From an uncultured Bacteroidales bacterium (GTDB lineage: Bacteria > Bacteroidota > Bacteroidia > Bacteroidales > UBA932): a DNA stretch of 53,570 nucleotides. Under the pieces are notes generated by a model. The model ran no database searches. It saw only the letters and a program-made list of their open reading frames with translations, and had not been told where the DNA came from. Positions 25,082 through 33,107 of this stretch are shown piece by piece (positions within the stretch are counted from its first letter, which is position 1; each line of letters begins with the position of its first letter). A program made the translations under genes and the position numbers. Where the stretch lies: positions 1-53,570 of the forward strand of contig CASFPH010000014.1 in assembly GCA_949296645.1 (NCBI GenBank), read 5' to 3'.

Positions 25082-26713
25082 TTAGTCAATATATCTGCTT
25101 GAACAAAAAATAAAACGAAGAGAAGATATTACCGGAGCTGTTACGAAAGAAGTTGCAAACAACATTATCCCGAGAGAACCTATTGTCAGTGCGGTTATGA
25201 ATATATAGTAGAAGCTTATTGCAAAGAGAAGCATGAAAAACATGCAGGCGTAAAACCATATCCTTTTTCCTGTAAAACAGAACAGCACAAGAGCAAGAGA
25301 ATAAAAAAACAGTGGAAGAAGAAAAAAGAAATTTTCCCTAAACACCAGAAACATGGCAAATGCCATGACAGACAGCATGAAAAGTACCGGATTCACCATT
25401 TCATGTCCCCGTCTTTCCCTGAAAAGATACACATATGATAATATCTGCAAGATCACAGCCAGCACTATGAACAGATTGTCATATGAGACATATTTCAGGG
25501 AGAGCGGTTCATAATCCAATCCGTTTGCCAAGGCAAGCAGATACGCCGCAAGTGTTCCCGCAACTGCACTGCCGACAGCAAAACAGAGAAGTTTGGCAGA
25601 AAGTATCCAGAAATTTTTCCACCCGGCATAAAGTCTCGAATATGCAACAAACGCCCACAAAGCCAGAAGCATAACGACCGCATTCGCCACAATCCAGCCT
25701 CTCTCCGTAAAACGGAACATTCCGGCAACCGGTAACGTAAAGTAAACCATATCCTTTTCCGATCTGAAAAAACGCACATCGGAATAAATGTCGTCAGTAA
25801 GGAACTTTCTCATCACAGGATACAGCTGAGAGCCGTAATGTCCGATTGACCTCAAAGATATGTTTTCATATCTGTCCTTGTCGGTATGATAATACTTCAG
25901 ATTGTCTATCACGGATATATTCAAACCAGGGATATCATCCTTTACAACCGAGAAGTCCGTAAAATTCGGCATACGCTCATAAACTGAAGCCGTAAGCGAA
26001 TAGGCATACGGACACGACGCCTCCGAATACAGATCCAAAAGCCTGTCGTTTCCGCGCGATGTTTCGAACAGAAGCGCTGGACCTTTCACACCTCTCGCTT
26101 CCACATTACACAAAAACGCCACCTTGTCGAATATGCCTCTGTCCTTTTCCCATGCCATACGCATTCCAGTCAGATCGGTTTCTTCCGCATCGGTAAAAAG
26201 CACCTTTAAACCATTCTTCCATTCATCTGAAAACATGAGAGATGTTCTAACCAACTCAAGTATTACACCAAGTCCATATCCGTCATCTGCCGCTCCCCGG
26301 GAATAAACGGTATCACCTTTCACATCCTGTGCAAAACGGGAATCATAGTGGGCAACAAACATTAAATAGGACTCCGGCTCTACGCCATCAGGTTCTAAAA
26401 CGGCATAAACATCGGATACAGAAGTGAGCCCGGCAACCTTGTCTGGAACGGAATCATAACGCAATACGGAAACTTCAGCTCCGTATTTTTCCAGTCTTGA
26501 GACAAGATACTCCTTCACACGCTCCCTCGCCTCAGGATGCTCCATGGAATGCGGTTCCATGGAAACGGTTTTAAGCGTGACAGCAACACTGTCTGCCGAA
26601 AAACCCCCGTCGGGACGGAAAGGCGACGAATAATACAGTGAACCAAATGTAAAATATATTGTTATGCATAATAACAGTACGGAATACACTGCTTTTTTAT
26701 AATATCCTTTCAT
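25082..26713 (-). CDS. Membrane-anchored M28-family zinc aminopeptidase
   Basis: A 543-residue protease with an N-terminal signal anchor (about 8-26). The start is ATG 26713 (MKGYYKK); the longer open frame adds an unlikely 46 residues. The M28 catalytic domain (about 45-300) shows the zinc and catalytic residues in order: His122 and Asp124 (AHYDS), Asp143 (AADDG), Glu177/Glu178 (DAEETD), Glu205 (NVEARG) and His276 (YYHTDKD). About six hydrophobic segments follow (from about residue 330 to the end), so the enzyme is held in the membrane with its catalytic domain outside the cytoplasm, like Fxna-type M28 proteins. It would supply amino acids from peptides. A short intergenic region separates it from the divergent DUF255-like gene. 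Confidence 0.88.
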   Translation of the reverse strand: MKGYYKKAVYSVLLLCITIYFTFGSLYYSSPFRPDGGFSADSVAVTLKTVSMEPHSMEHPEARERVKEYLVSRLEKYGAEVSVLRYDSVPDKVAGLTSVSDVYAVLEPDGVEPESYLMFVAHYDSRFAQDVKGDTVYSRGAADDGYGLGVILELVRTSLMFSDEWKNGLKVLFTDAEETDLTGMRMAWEKDRGIFDKVAFLCNVEARGVKGPALLFETSRGNDRLLDLYSEASCPYAYSLTASVYERMPNFTDFSVVKDDIPGLNISVIDNLKYYHTDKDRYENISLRSIGHYGSQLYPVMRKFLTDDIYSDVRFFRSEKDMVYFTLPVAGMFRFTERGWIVANAVVMLLALWAFVAYSRLYAGWKNFWILSAKLLCFAVGSAVAGTLAAYLLALANGLDYEPLSLKYVSYDNLFIVLAVILQILSYVYLFRERRGHEMVNPVLFMLSVMAFAMFLVFRENFFFLLPLFFYSLALVLFCFTGKRIWFYACMFFMLLFAISFYYIFITALTIGSLGIMLFATSFVTAPVISSLRFIFCSSRYID

Positions 26714-26781
26714 ATATAGATGCAATTTCCAGATAATTTTTGTAAATTTATACAATTTGGATTTAAAACAAACAATAAACC

Positions 26782-28542
26782 ATGATTGAAAACAGTACAA
26801 GGCTTTCACTGTTTGCAGAAGAACTCCGAAAAACTCCGATAGGATGGTCAATACTGGACGTTTCTACTGTAAAAAGGATACATTGTGAAGACAAGCCTGT
26901 CTTCATGCATATTGGCTCATACGGTAATACCATGTCCAGAAACAATGCGCTCGAAACTTTCACTCATGGACCTGTATGCAATATTCTGAACAGATATTTT
27001 ATTCCTGTGGCAGCCGATATGGAAGACAACCCGGAAGTATTGCTTCTTGCATGCGACATACTGAAAATGAACGGAACAGCGCAAAGCCCCGGCATGAGCA
27101 TATTCTTTCTTCCTGATATGAGACCGTTCGCAGCCATACCCGAATGCGGTAAAGAAGAAATGCTGTCATTCCTTGAAAATGTAGTTTTCCTGTACATAAA
27201 CAAAAGAAACGCCCTTGAAGAAGCGGCATCAGCATTGACAGCCGCACTGATGAAAACAGGCATAATCATAAAAAAGGAACCCCCGCAAAACATAAGCTTC
27301 TCTCTGCTTAAACGGTATACTGACGGATGGAAGAGCTTTTTCAGAAACTATAAAGGGTATTTTGACGACCTTAAACCATTTGGACTCAGGGCAGGAGCCC
27401 TGCTTTACCTCATTGAGTACTTCAAGTCAACAAACGACAGGGATACAATAGACTTCGTCAGATACATAATGGACAATGTCCTGTACTCTCCGATGTATGA
27501 CCCCATAGAAGGAGGATTCTTCAACAGAAGCGAGGATTTTTCCTGCAAATACCCGCTTTTCGAAAAAAGCATACTTGACAACATGATGTATGCAAGGGTT
27601 TTATACGAATTATATAAAGTAACTGGTAAGGAAGAATACCATGCGTTTTCTATAAAGACACGCGACTTCATCATCGAAGAACTCAGTACCGGAGACGGTT
27701 TTTTCATAAACGGCACCACTCTGTCAGGATATGACCGGTACAACAGTTATTACCACATAAGCATGGAGGAACTACGGGAAGAATTCGGAAAGGACTGGAA
27801 AAGTGTGGCAGAAACATTATGCATGAAAACGGACATCGGCAACAATATTCCGCAGCTTCCGAGAAACAGCCGCAAATCCGTCACGATGTGCAAAGACACC
27901 TTGAAACGGCTGAAAAAAATACGCAAAACACATGACGGACTTATCAGGGACAACAGGATATCGACTACATACAACTGCATAATGGCCATGTTCATGCCAG
28001 ATATGCCTGAATCCGCAGAAAAGATACTGCGTCACATCGACATACAATTCCATGATGAAAAAACTGGATATTCCTTGTTCAGATACATGAATACCAGAAA
28101 CCCGTATTATGCAGGCGACCTGTCGGACTATATAAATCTGCTCAGGGCCTTCATTTCACTATACAGAAATTCACCAGACAGATTCGGAGGATATCTGGAC
28201 AAGGCGGAAAAACTATGCGGCGACATCATCGGAAATTTCTACTGCCGCGAAAACGGAATGTTCAAAAAAAGCCGCATATCGTGCGAAAAACAAATCCCTG
28301 TACTCGGACGTGAATCCAATACTGACGGCATAAGGCCGAGTGCAAACTCCATAATGTGCTCGGCGCTTATCTCTCTGTTTGAAATTACGGGAAAAATAAA
28401 ATACTATGACACGGCCATACAGATGATATACAATATAATGCCTCACCTTGACGGTACAGGTCCCCTAATGGCCAACTGGGCAAGACAAATACTGCGCCTG
28501 CTATCTTTCCCTGAAAAGAACGGAACTGTCACCATAGCTTAA
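26782..28542 (+). CDS. DUF255/YyaL-like protein with degenerate thioredoxin motif
   Basis: A 586-residue protein that follows the layout of the YyaL / spermatogenesis-associated-20 family: an N-terminal thioredoxin-like domain (about 15-140) and a C-terminal alpha-helical toroid (about 180-580, with YLIEYFKSTNDRD, PSANSIMCSALISLFEITG). The segment that normally reads CHWC after 'IGY-S-T' is SYGNTMSR here (residues 46-53), so the redox cysteines are gone, while the following YFIPVAADMEDNPE and FFLPDMRPFAA segments are kept. The function of the family is not established. Its 3' end overlaps queA tail-to-tail by 42 bases. Confidence 0.72.
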   Translation: MIENSTRLSLFAEELRKTPIGWSILDVSTVKRIHCEDKPVFMHIGSYGNTMSRNNALETFTHGPVCNILNRYFIPVAADMEDNPEVLLLACDILKMNGTAQSPGMSIFFLPDMRPFAAIPECGKEEMLSFLENVVFLYINKRNALEEAASALTAALMKTGIIIKKEPPQNISFSLLKRYTDGWKSFFRNYKGYFDDLKPFGLRAGALLYLIEYFKSTNDRDTIDFVRYIMDNVLYSPMYDPIEGGFFNRSEDFSCKYPLFEKSILDNMMYARVLYELYKVTGKEEYHAFSIKTRDFIIEELSTGDGFFINGTTLSGYDRYNSYYHISMEELREEFGKDWKSVAETLCMKTDIGNNIPQLPRNSRKSVTMCKDTLKRLKKIRKTHDGLIRDNRISTTYNCIMAMFMPDMPESAEKILRHIDIQFHDEKTGYSLFRYMNTRNPYYAGDLSDYINLLRAFISLYRNSPDRFGGYLDKAEKLCGDIIGNFYCRENGMFKKSRISCEKQIPVLGRESNTDGIRPSANSIMCSALISLFEITGKIKYYDTAIQMIYNIMPHLDGTGPLMANWARQILRLLSFPEKNGTVTIA

Positions 28543-29727
28543 GAATCTGAAACCGTGCGACATGGCATAATCATAGATTCTTTTCCAGTTGTCGCCTACA
28601 AATGCGCCTATCAGAAGCAGCAAAGTGCTTTGAGGCTGGTGGAAGTTGGTAATAAGAATATCAACGACCTTTGGCCTGTAGACCGGAACTATGATTATTC
28701 TAGTCCTTGAAGTAAATGAACCCATATTATTGGATTCCATATAGTTATATATGGCACTCAACGATTCTTTCAGCGAATAGCCGTAATCTTTTTCATAAGG
28801 TGCCCATTGCTCTACCTCTCTTATGCACCCATGCTCGATAATACCGGCACCTATATAATACAGTGATTCAAGCGTCCTGGTACTGGTGGTTCCTACAGAA
28901 ACTACCGGAAGTCCTTCATCTACAGCCCTTATAAGATTGGCTATCAGACTCCTCCTTACCACTATGGCTTCACTGTGCATTCTGTGGTCATCCACATATT
29001 CACTCTTCACCGGAAGGAAAGTTCCCGCACCAACATGCAGGCATACCTCATCCATCAAAATCCCCTTTTTCCTTATATCATCAAGCACTTTCCCGGTAAA
29101 ATGAAGGCCGGCGGTAGGAGCAGCCACAGAACCGTTATACTTTGCATAGAGCGTCTGATAACGTTCCAGGTCTAGCGCTTCAGTCTCCCTGTTAAGATAT
29201 GGAGGTATCGGAAGGTTTCCGCATATTGACAGGACTTCGGAAAAAGACACTCCTGTATTCCATGAGAACTTTACCAGGAATTCCCCGTCTTTTCGTTCGA
29301 TCATCTCCGCACGCAGTGCAAGTGAGTCCGCAACTGGATCAGAAGTATGATTGTCGAAGAATATCGCGCCGTCTTTCCATTTCTTCGCATTACCTACGGC
29401 ACATTTCCATACACAATGTTCCTTTACGGCAAAAGCCTCGCTGTATTCGGCTGGAGAAAAAGGCTCAAGACAAAAAACCTCGATCAGAGCCCCGCTGGGT
29501 TTTCTGAAAAAAAGTCTGGCAGGAACAACCTTCGTATCATTGAATATCATTATGGCCTTATCCGGCAACAACTCCGCGAGATTTGAAAATACGGAGTCCG
29601 ATATGTTTCCATTCCTGTATATTAAAATTCTGGACGCATCCCGCTTTTCAAGAGGATATTTGGCAATTCTATCATCTGGAAGATCATATGAATAATCTTC
29701 AATTTTAATTTTAAGCTCCACAATCAA
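28501..29727 (-). CDS. queA: S-adenosylmethionine:tRNA ribosyltransferase-isomerase
   Basis: The enzyme transfers the ribosyl part of SAM to 7-aminomethyl-7-deazaguanine in tRNA, making epoxyqueuosine. QueA signatures are clear: DYSYDLPDDRIAKYPLEKRDASRILIY at the start, FNDTKVVPARLFF (about 60-72), GAGTFLPVKSEYVDDHRMHSE (about 229-249), and TNFHQPQSTLLLLIGAFVGD. No ATG is available: an in-frame TAA lies just upstream of the TTG at 29727, so translation must start at this TTG or at the GTG two codons on (29721). The family normally begins very near this point, so no domain is missing. About 408 residues is slightly longer than average. Confidence 0.95.
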   Translation of the reverse strand: MIVELKIKIEDYSYDLPDDRIAKYPLEKRDASRILIYRNGNISDSVFSNLAELLPDKAIMIFNDTKVVPARLFFRKPSGALIEVFCLEPFSPAEYSEAFAVKEHCVWKCAVGNAKKWKDGAIFFDNHTSDPVADSLALRAEMIERKDGEFLVKFSWNTGVSFSEVLSICGNLPIPPYLNRETEALDLERYQTLYAKYNGSVAAPTAGLHFTGKVLDDIRKKGILMDEVCLHVGAGTFLPVKSEYVDDHRMHSEAIVVRRSLIANLIRAVDEGLPVVSVGTTSTRTLESLYYIGAGIIEHGCIREVEQWAPYEKDYGYSLKESLSAIYNYMESNNMGSFTSRTRIIIVPVYRPKVVDILITNFHQPQSTLLLLIGAFVGDNWKRIYDYAMSHGFRFLSYGDSSVLFRER

Positions 29728-30204
29728 TTATTTTCTGCAAAGCTATACAAAATATAGGTCAGATGAAAATAACGCGTAATTCACGTTTTGTTTACAAATG
29801 CAATTTACAAATAATTCCATCCTCTTTTAGCGTTTTGTAACGTTTTTGTCCATAATTGTATATTCCGTATTTTCTATTTACAATCTATGCATAACTTTTT
29901 TCTATAGAAGATTTATGCTAAATATAATATATGAATAATCAGATATTTACATATAGGTTATTAAAGTTTTGCATATGATGTGTACCGGATTTTCAGGCCT
30001 TATTGTCAGCAATAAGCTGCAAAATTCAATATATTTACAAATTAAATTATGCAATATCAGATATTTATCTCATGTCATATTATGTTTTACTGTCGATAAG
30101 TCGGGTTTTATAATACATTGTTTATCAGAAATCTACATATGAAGTATAAATTTGTATATTTTACGTGTCAATTTGTAAATTACATTTGTATCAAAATTTA
30201 TGCT

Positions 30205-30212
30205 TACTTTTG
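30205..30212 (+). promoter_or_regulatory. Candidate -7 box (TACTTTTG) of the XRE regulator
   Basis: Matches TAnnTTTG and lies 21 bases upstream of the regulator's ATG, so the leader would be very short. A TTTG at 30185-30188 is a possible -33 element, though the 16-base spacing is short. Confidence 0.5.
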
Positions 30213-30217
30213 TATAC

Positions 30218-30231
30218 TTGTAAATTTACAA
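30218..30231. promoter_or_regulatory. Perfect palindrome TTGTAAATTTACAA, likely autoregulatory operator
   Basis: A 14-bp perfect palindrome covers the expected transcription start and ends two bases before the ATG of the XRE-family gene. A dimeric helix-turn-helix protein bound here would block its own transcription. An imperfect copy, TGTAAATTACA, lies at 30174-30184. Confidence 0.6.
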
Positions 30232-30233
30232 TT

Positions 30234-30650
30234 ATGAACGACCGTTTACAGCAATTTTTGACCTTGGAGAACCTCACTCCCTCCTCTTTTGCCGACCGTC
30301 TCGGTATCCAGCGGTCACGGATTTCCCATGTTCTCAGCGGAAGGAACAAACCGAGTTACGACTTCATCGAAAGATTCATGAAAAGATTTCCGAATGTAAA
30401 TCTGGAATGGCTGATCACAGGCAAGGGTAAGGTCTACAAAGACTTTTCCGACGAAACCGGAGCCGGCACAATTATAAAAAACGACTTTCAATTTTCTGAC
30501 AATAAAGAAAATACCCACCCTATGACTATATCTGAACCCGTCGAGAATGAATTATTTGAAAGTAAAGCGGAGAGCAGCACGGAAAAACGCGATATAGTCA
30601 GGATAACGGTATTCTATTCTGACGGAAGTTTTGAAGAATTCTATAAATAA
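30234..30650 (+). CDS. XRE-family helix-turn-helix regulator
   Basis: A 138-residue protein from ATG 30234; the open frame runs further upstream, but that stretch overlaps the promoter and palindrome and lacks homology. The N-terminal domain (about 1-60) is a phage-repressor-type HTH: PSSFADRLGIQRSRISHVLSGRNKPSYDFIERFMKRFPNVNLEWLITGKG. This ending (NLEWLITGKG) is common in Bacteroidetes XRE proteins. The remaining 75 residues are polar and end in an IVRITVFYSDGSFEEFY segment that may be a small dimerisation or sensor tail. The target set is unknown; autoregulation is suggested by the palindrome. It is 51 bp upstream of pyrD and may be cotranscribed. Confidence 0.85.
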   Translation: MNDRLQQFLTLENLTPSSFADRLGIQRSRISHVLSGRNKPSYDFIERFMKRFPNVNLEWLITGKGKVYKDFSDETGAGTIIKNDFQFSDNKENTHPMTISEPVENELFESKAESSTEKRDIVRITVFYSDGSFEEFYK

Positions 30651-30665
30651 TTCTATAAATAGTGT

Positions 30666-30673
30666 TACATTTG
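30666..30673 (+). promoter_or_regulatory. Candidate -7 box (TACATTTG) of pyrD-cinA
   Basis: Matches TAnnTTTG 28 bases upstream of the pyrD ATG, just past the regulator stop codon. The -33 element is not clear. Confidence 0.45.
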
Positions 30674-30701
30674 CCGCAATTATTAAACGGTAGTATACGA
30701 C

Positions 30702-31730
30702 ATGTATAAAATATTGCGTCCAATTATTTTCTTTCTGATGTCTCCTGAACAGGCGCACGATCTTATAATCAATCTGCTTAAACTGACAAGATACATTCCT
30801 TTCTGCGGCAGAATAATGAAAAGCGTCTTTTCAGTACAGGACAAAAGGCTCGAACGCGAAGTATTCGGCATAAAATTCAAGAATCCTGTAGGTCTGGCAG
30901 CAGGTTTTGACAAAAACGGGGAAGTTTACAATGAACTCGGAAACCTCGGATTCGGATTTGTGGAAATAGGCTCCCTCACACCGGAAGCGCAGAACGGCAA
31001 TCCAAAACCGCGATGCTTCCGTCTGCCGTGGGATCAGGCCATAATAAACAGAATGGGTATCAACAACAAAGGCGTAAAATATGCCGTTTCCCAAATCAAG
31101 AAAAGAAGACCGGATGTCATAATCGGAGGCAACATCAGCAAAAACAGCACCACATCAAACGAAAATGCCCCTTCAGATTACGAGAGATCGTTTGCCATAC
31201 TTTATGATTTCGTCGATTTCTTTGTAATAAACGTATCGTGCCCCAACGTAAAGGATCTATGCAAATTACAGGATATTAACTCATTGTCCGAAATAATAGA
31301 CAGGGTTCTGATGCTCAGGAAATATTACGACGAATACCGTCCAATCCTGCTTAAGATATCACCTGACCTTGGACAGAATGCAGTAGACGAAGCTATAGAA
31401 TTGATCCAGATTTCCGGTCTGGATGGAATCGTGGTATGCAACACTACTCGTTCAAGGGAAAACCTTCTCTCCGACAAGCAGTATGTAGAAAACATAGGCA
31501 ACGGAGGTCTTAGCGGAGCACCGCTTTATGGAAAATCGCTGGAACTGGTAAAATACGTTCATGACAAGACAGAAGGCCAGGTTCCGATAATAGCCGTAGG
31601 AGGAATCATGACACCAGCCCAGGCAAAAGAAATGCTTGATGCAGGAGCCTCTCTCGTAGAAATATACAGCGGAATGATATATAACGGCCCTGGGTTCGCT
31701 AAAAAAATACTCAAACACCTTATAAAATGA
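30702..31730 (+). CDS. pyrD: Dihydroorotate dehydrogenase (class 2-type)
   Basis: It oxidises dihydroorotate to orotate in pyrimidine synthesis. The 342-residue protein has the N-terminal helical extension of membrane-associated class 2 enzymes (MSPEQAHDLIINLLKL, about 13-28) that binds the quinone. FMN-binding segments are NPVGLAAGFDKNG (61-73), NRMGINNKG, and IAVGGIMTPAQAKEMLDAGA. At the catalytic-base position class 2 enzymes usually have Ser (NISSPN in E. coli); here it is NVSCPN with Cys180, as in class 1. The stop overlaps the cinA start by four bases (ATGA). Confidence 0.93.
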   Translation: MYKILRPIIFFLMSPEQAHDLIINLLKLTRYIPFCGRIMKSVFSVQDKRLEREVFGIKFKNPVGLAAGFDKNGEVYNELGNLGFGFVEIGSLTPEAQNGNPKPRCFRLPWDQAIINRMGINNKGVKYAVSQIKKRRPDVIIGGNISKNSTTSNENAPSDYERSFAILYDFVDFFVINVSCPNVKDLCKLQDINSLSEIIDRVLMLRKYYDEYRPILLKISPDLGQNAVDEAIELIQISGLDGIVVCNTTRSRENLLSDKQYVENIGNGGLSGAPLYGKSLELVKYVHDKTEGQVPIIAVGGIMTPAQAKEMLDAGASLVEIYSGMIYNGPGFAKKILKHLIK

Positions 31731-32983
31731 AAACTGCTTCAATCTGTACCATCGGAGATGAAATCCTGATCGGGCAGATAATAGATACAAATACGGCGGC
31801 AATAGCCCGAGAATTGAATCTTGCAGGTATCAAAGTCGCATTTACGTTGTCCATATCCGACAATGGAAACGAAATTGAAGAAAAACTTGCGGAATGTCTT
31901 GAAAAAACCGATATCGTAATAGTAACAGGCGGCCTCGGTCCGACGAAGGATGATATCACAAAAAGCGTACTGAAAAAGCTCAGCGGTTCAGAACGGTATG
32001 TTGAAAACGCAGAACAACTGCATGTAATAAGGGAAATTCTCGGAAGGAGAAACATAGAGATTTCCGACATAAACCGCGCACAGTCTCTCGTACCTGACAA
32101 ATGCGGTATAATAGTTAATGAAAACGGAACAGCCCCGTGTCTGTTTTTCAGAAAGGAAGGCAGCATCCTTTTTTCCCTGCCTGGAGTACCATACGAGGCA
32201 ATAGCGGCTATTCCAAAAGTAATCAGCATAATACGCCAGGAATACAATATTGAATCGATCTGCCACAGGACCATAAATACTTTCGGTATAGCAGAATCGG
32301 TACTTGCAAAGAAAATCGAAAAATGGGAAGATTCCCTGCCTGAAGGATTCAAGCTGGCATATCTTCCGAATCTGATATACGGAGTAAAGCTGAGACTCTC
32401 TCACTATGGAGGAGATAACCCGCAATACTTAAAAACAATTGAAAAACTGTTCGGAGAAATAGAGCCGCTGCTGGGAGACGCAATATACGGATATGAAGAA
32501 GACACACTGCAGTCCGTTATCGGAAAACTTCTTTCAGCAGAGGTAAAGACACTGTCAGTGGCAGAATCATGTACCGGAGGTACGATATCCTCACTGATAA
32601 CATCAGTACCTGGATGTTCCGTATATTATAAGGGCTCGGTAACATCATACAGCAACCTGGTAAAAACCGGAGTGCTTGGCGTAAGACAGGAAACAATCGA
32701 CAAATACGGTGCGGTAAGCAGGGAATGTGTCGAGGAAATGGCACAAGGAGTACGTAAACTTATGAAAACGGATTTTTCGGTCGCTACTTCCGGAATAGCA
32801 GGCCCTGGAGGAGGCACCGAAGACAAGCCTGTCGGTCTTGTGTGGATCGCTGTCTCTTCTGAAAACGGAACAGTTTCAGGAAATTTCATATTCGGTTCTC
32901 AAAGGAAACAGAACATCGAAAGGTTCGCAGCAAATGCGCTCAATATGCTGAGACTGGAAATCATACGAACACAAAAAAAGTGA
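31727..32983 (+). CDS. cinA: CinA-family nicotinamide-nucleotide amidohydrolase
   Basis: A 418-residue full-length CinA. The N-terminal MoaB/MogA-like domain (about 1-170: SICTIGDEILIGQIIDTNTAAIAREL, VTGGLGPTKDD) acts as an ADP-ribose pyrophosphatase in characterised homologues. The C-terminal amidase domain (about 255-415: LSVAESCTGGTISSLITSVPG, ATSGIAGPGGGTEDKPVGLVWIA) deamidates nicotinamide mononucleotide in NAD recycling. It is translationally coupled to pyrD, linking pyrimidine and pyridine-nucleotide housekeeping. A terminator hairpin begins at its stop codon. Confidence 0.94.
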   Translation: MKTASICTIGDEILIGQIIDTNTAAIARELNLAGIKVAFTLSISDNGNEIEEKLAECLEKTDIVIVTGGLGPTKDDITKSVLKKLSGSERYVENAEQLHVIREILGRRNIEISDINRAQSLVPDKCGIIVNENGTAPCLFFRKEGSILFSLPGVPYEAIAAIPKVISIIRQEYNIESICHRTINTFGIAESVLAKKIEKWEDSLPEGFKLAYLPNLIYGVKLRLSHYGGDNPQYLKTIEKLFGEIEPLLGDAIYGYEEDTLQSVIGKLLSAEVKTLSVAESCTGGTISSLITSVPGCSVYYKGSVTSYSNLVKTGVLGVRQETIDKYGAVSRECVEEMAQGVRKLMKTDFSVATSGIAGPGGGTEDKPVGLVWIAVSSENGTVSGNFIFGSQRKQNIERFAANALNMLRLEIIRTQKK

Positions 32984-33006
32984 TATTGAATGCATATCAC
33001 TTTTTT
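32973..33006 (+). terminator. Terminator after cinA
   Basis: GTGATAT (32980-32986) pairs with ATATCAC (32994-33000), followed by six T. An A-run before the stem makes it usable in both directions. The cinA stop codon is inside the stem. Confidence 0.8.
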
Positions 33007-33032
33007 ATCCCAAAAATTATCTACATAAAACC

Positions 33033-33072
33033 AAAAACCGGATGTACAGTTTCACAACTACATCCGGTTTTT
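33033..33072. terminator. Bidirectional terminator between cinA and the DAHP synthase gene
   Basis: A perfect 14-bp stem pairs 33033-33046 with 33059-33072; it starts with five A and ends with five T, so it works on both strands. It separates two converging transcription units. Confidence 0.9.
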
Positions 33073-33107
33073 ATATTTTCAAACTCCGTGCCAAAATAAA
33101 ACATGCT

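Larger units (their letters stand above)
29728..30233. other. AT-rich intergenic region with repeated TTTACAA/TTGTAAA heptamers
   Basis: This 506-base gap between queA and a small regulator gene has no convincing coding frame. It carries the heptamer TTTACAA or its complement at 29791-29797, 29804-29810, 29877-29883, 30034-30040, 30173-30179, and both halves of a palindrome at 30218-30231. The pair at 29791 and 29804 are direct repeats 13 bases apart. The 12-mer ATCAGATATTTA also occurs twice, near 29939 and 30056. It looks like an operator-rich control region, or the eroded edge of a mobile element. Confidence 0.6.

Noticed and set aside
29728-30233. CRISPR array or tRNA cluster in the AT-rich gap
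   Set aside because: The repeated TTTACAA units are short and irregularly spaced, there are no regular spacers, and no cloverleaf or CCA end was seen.
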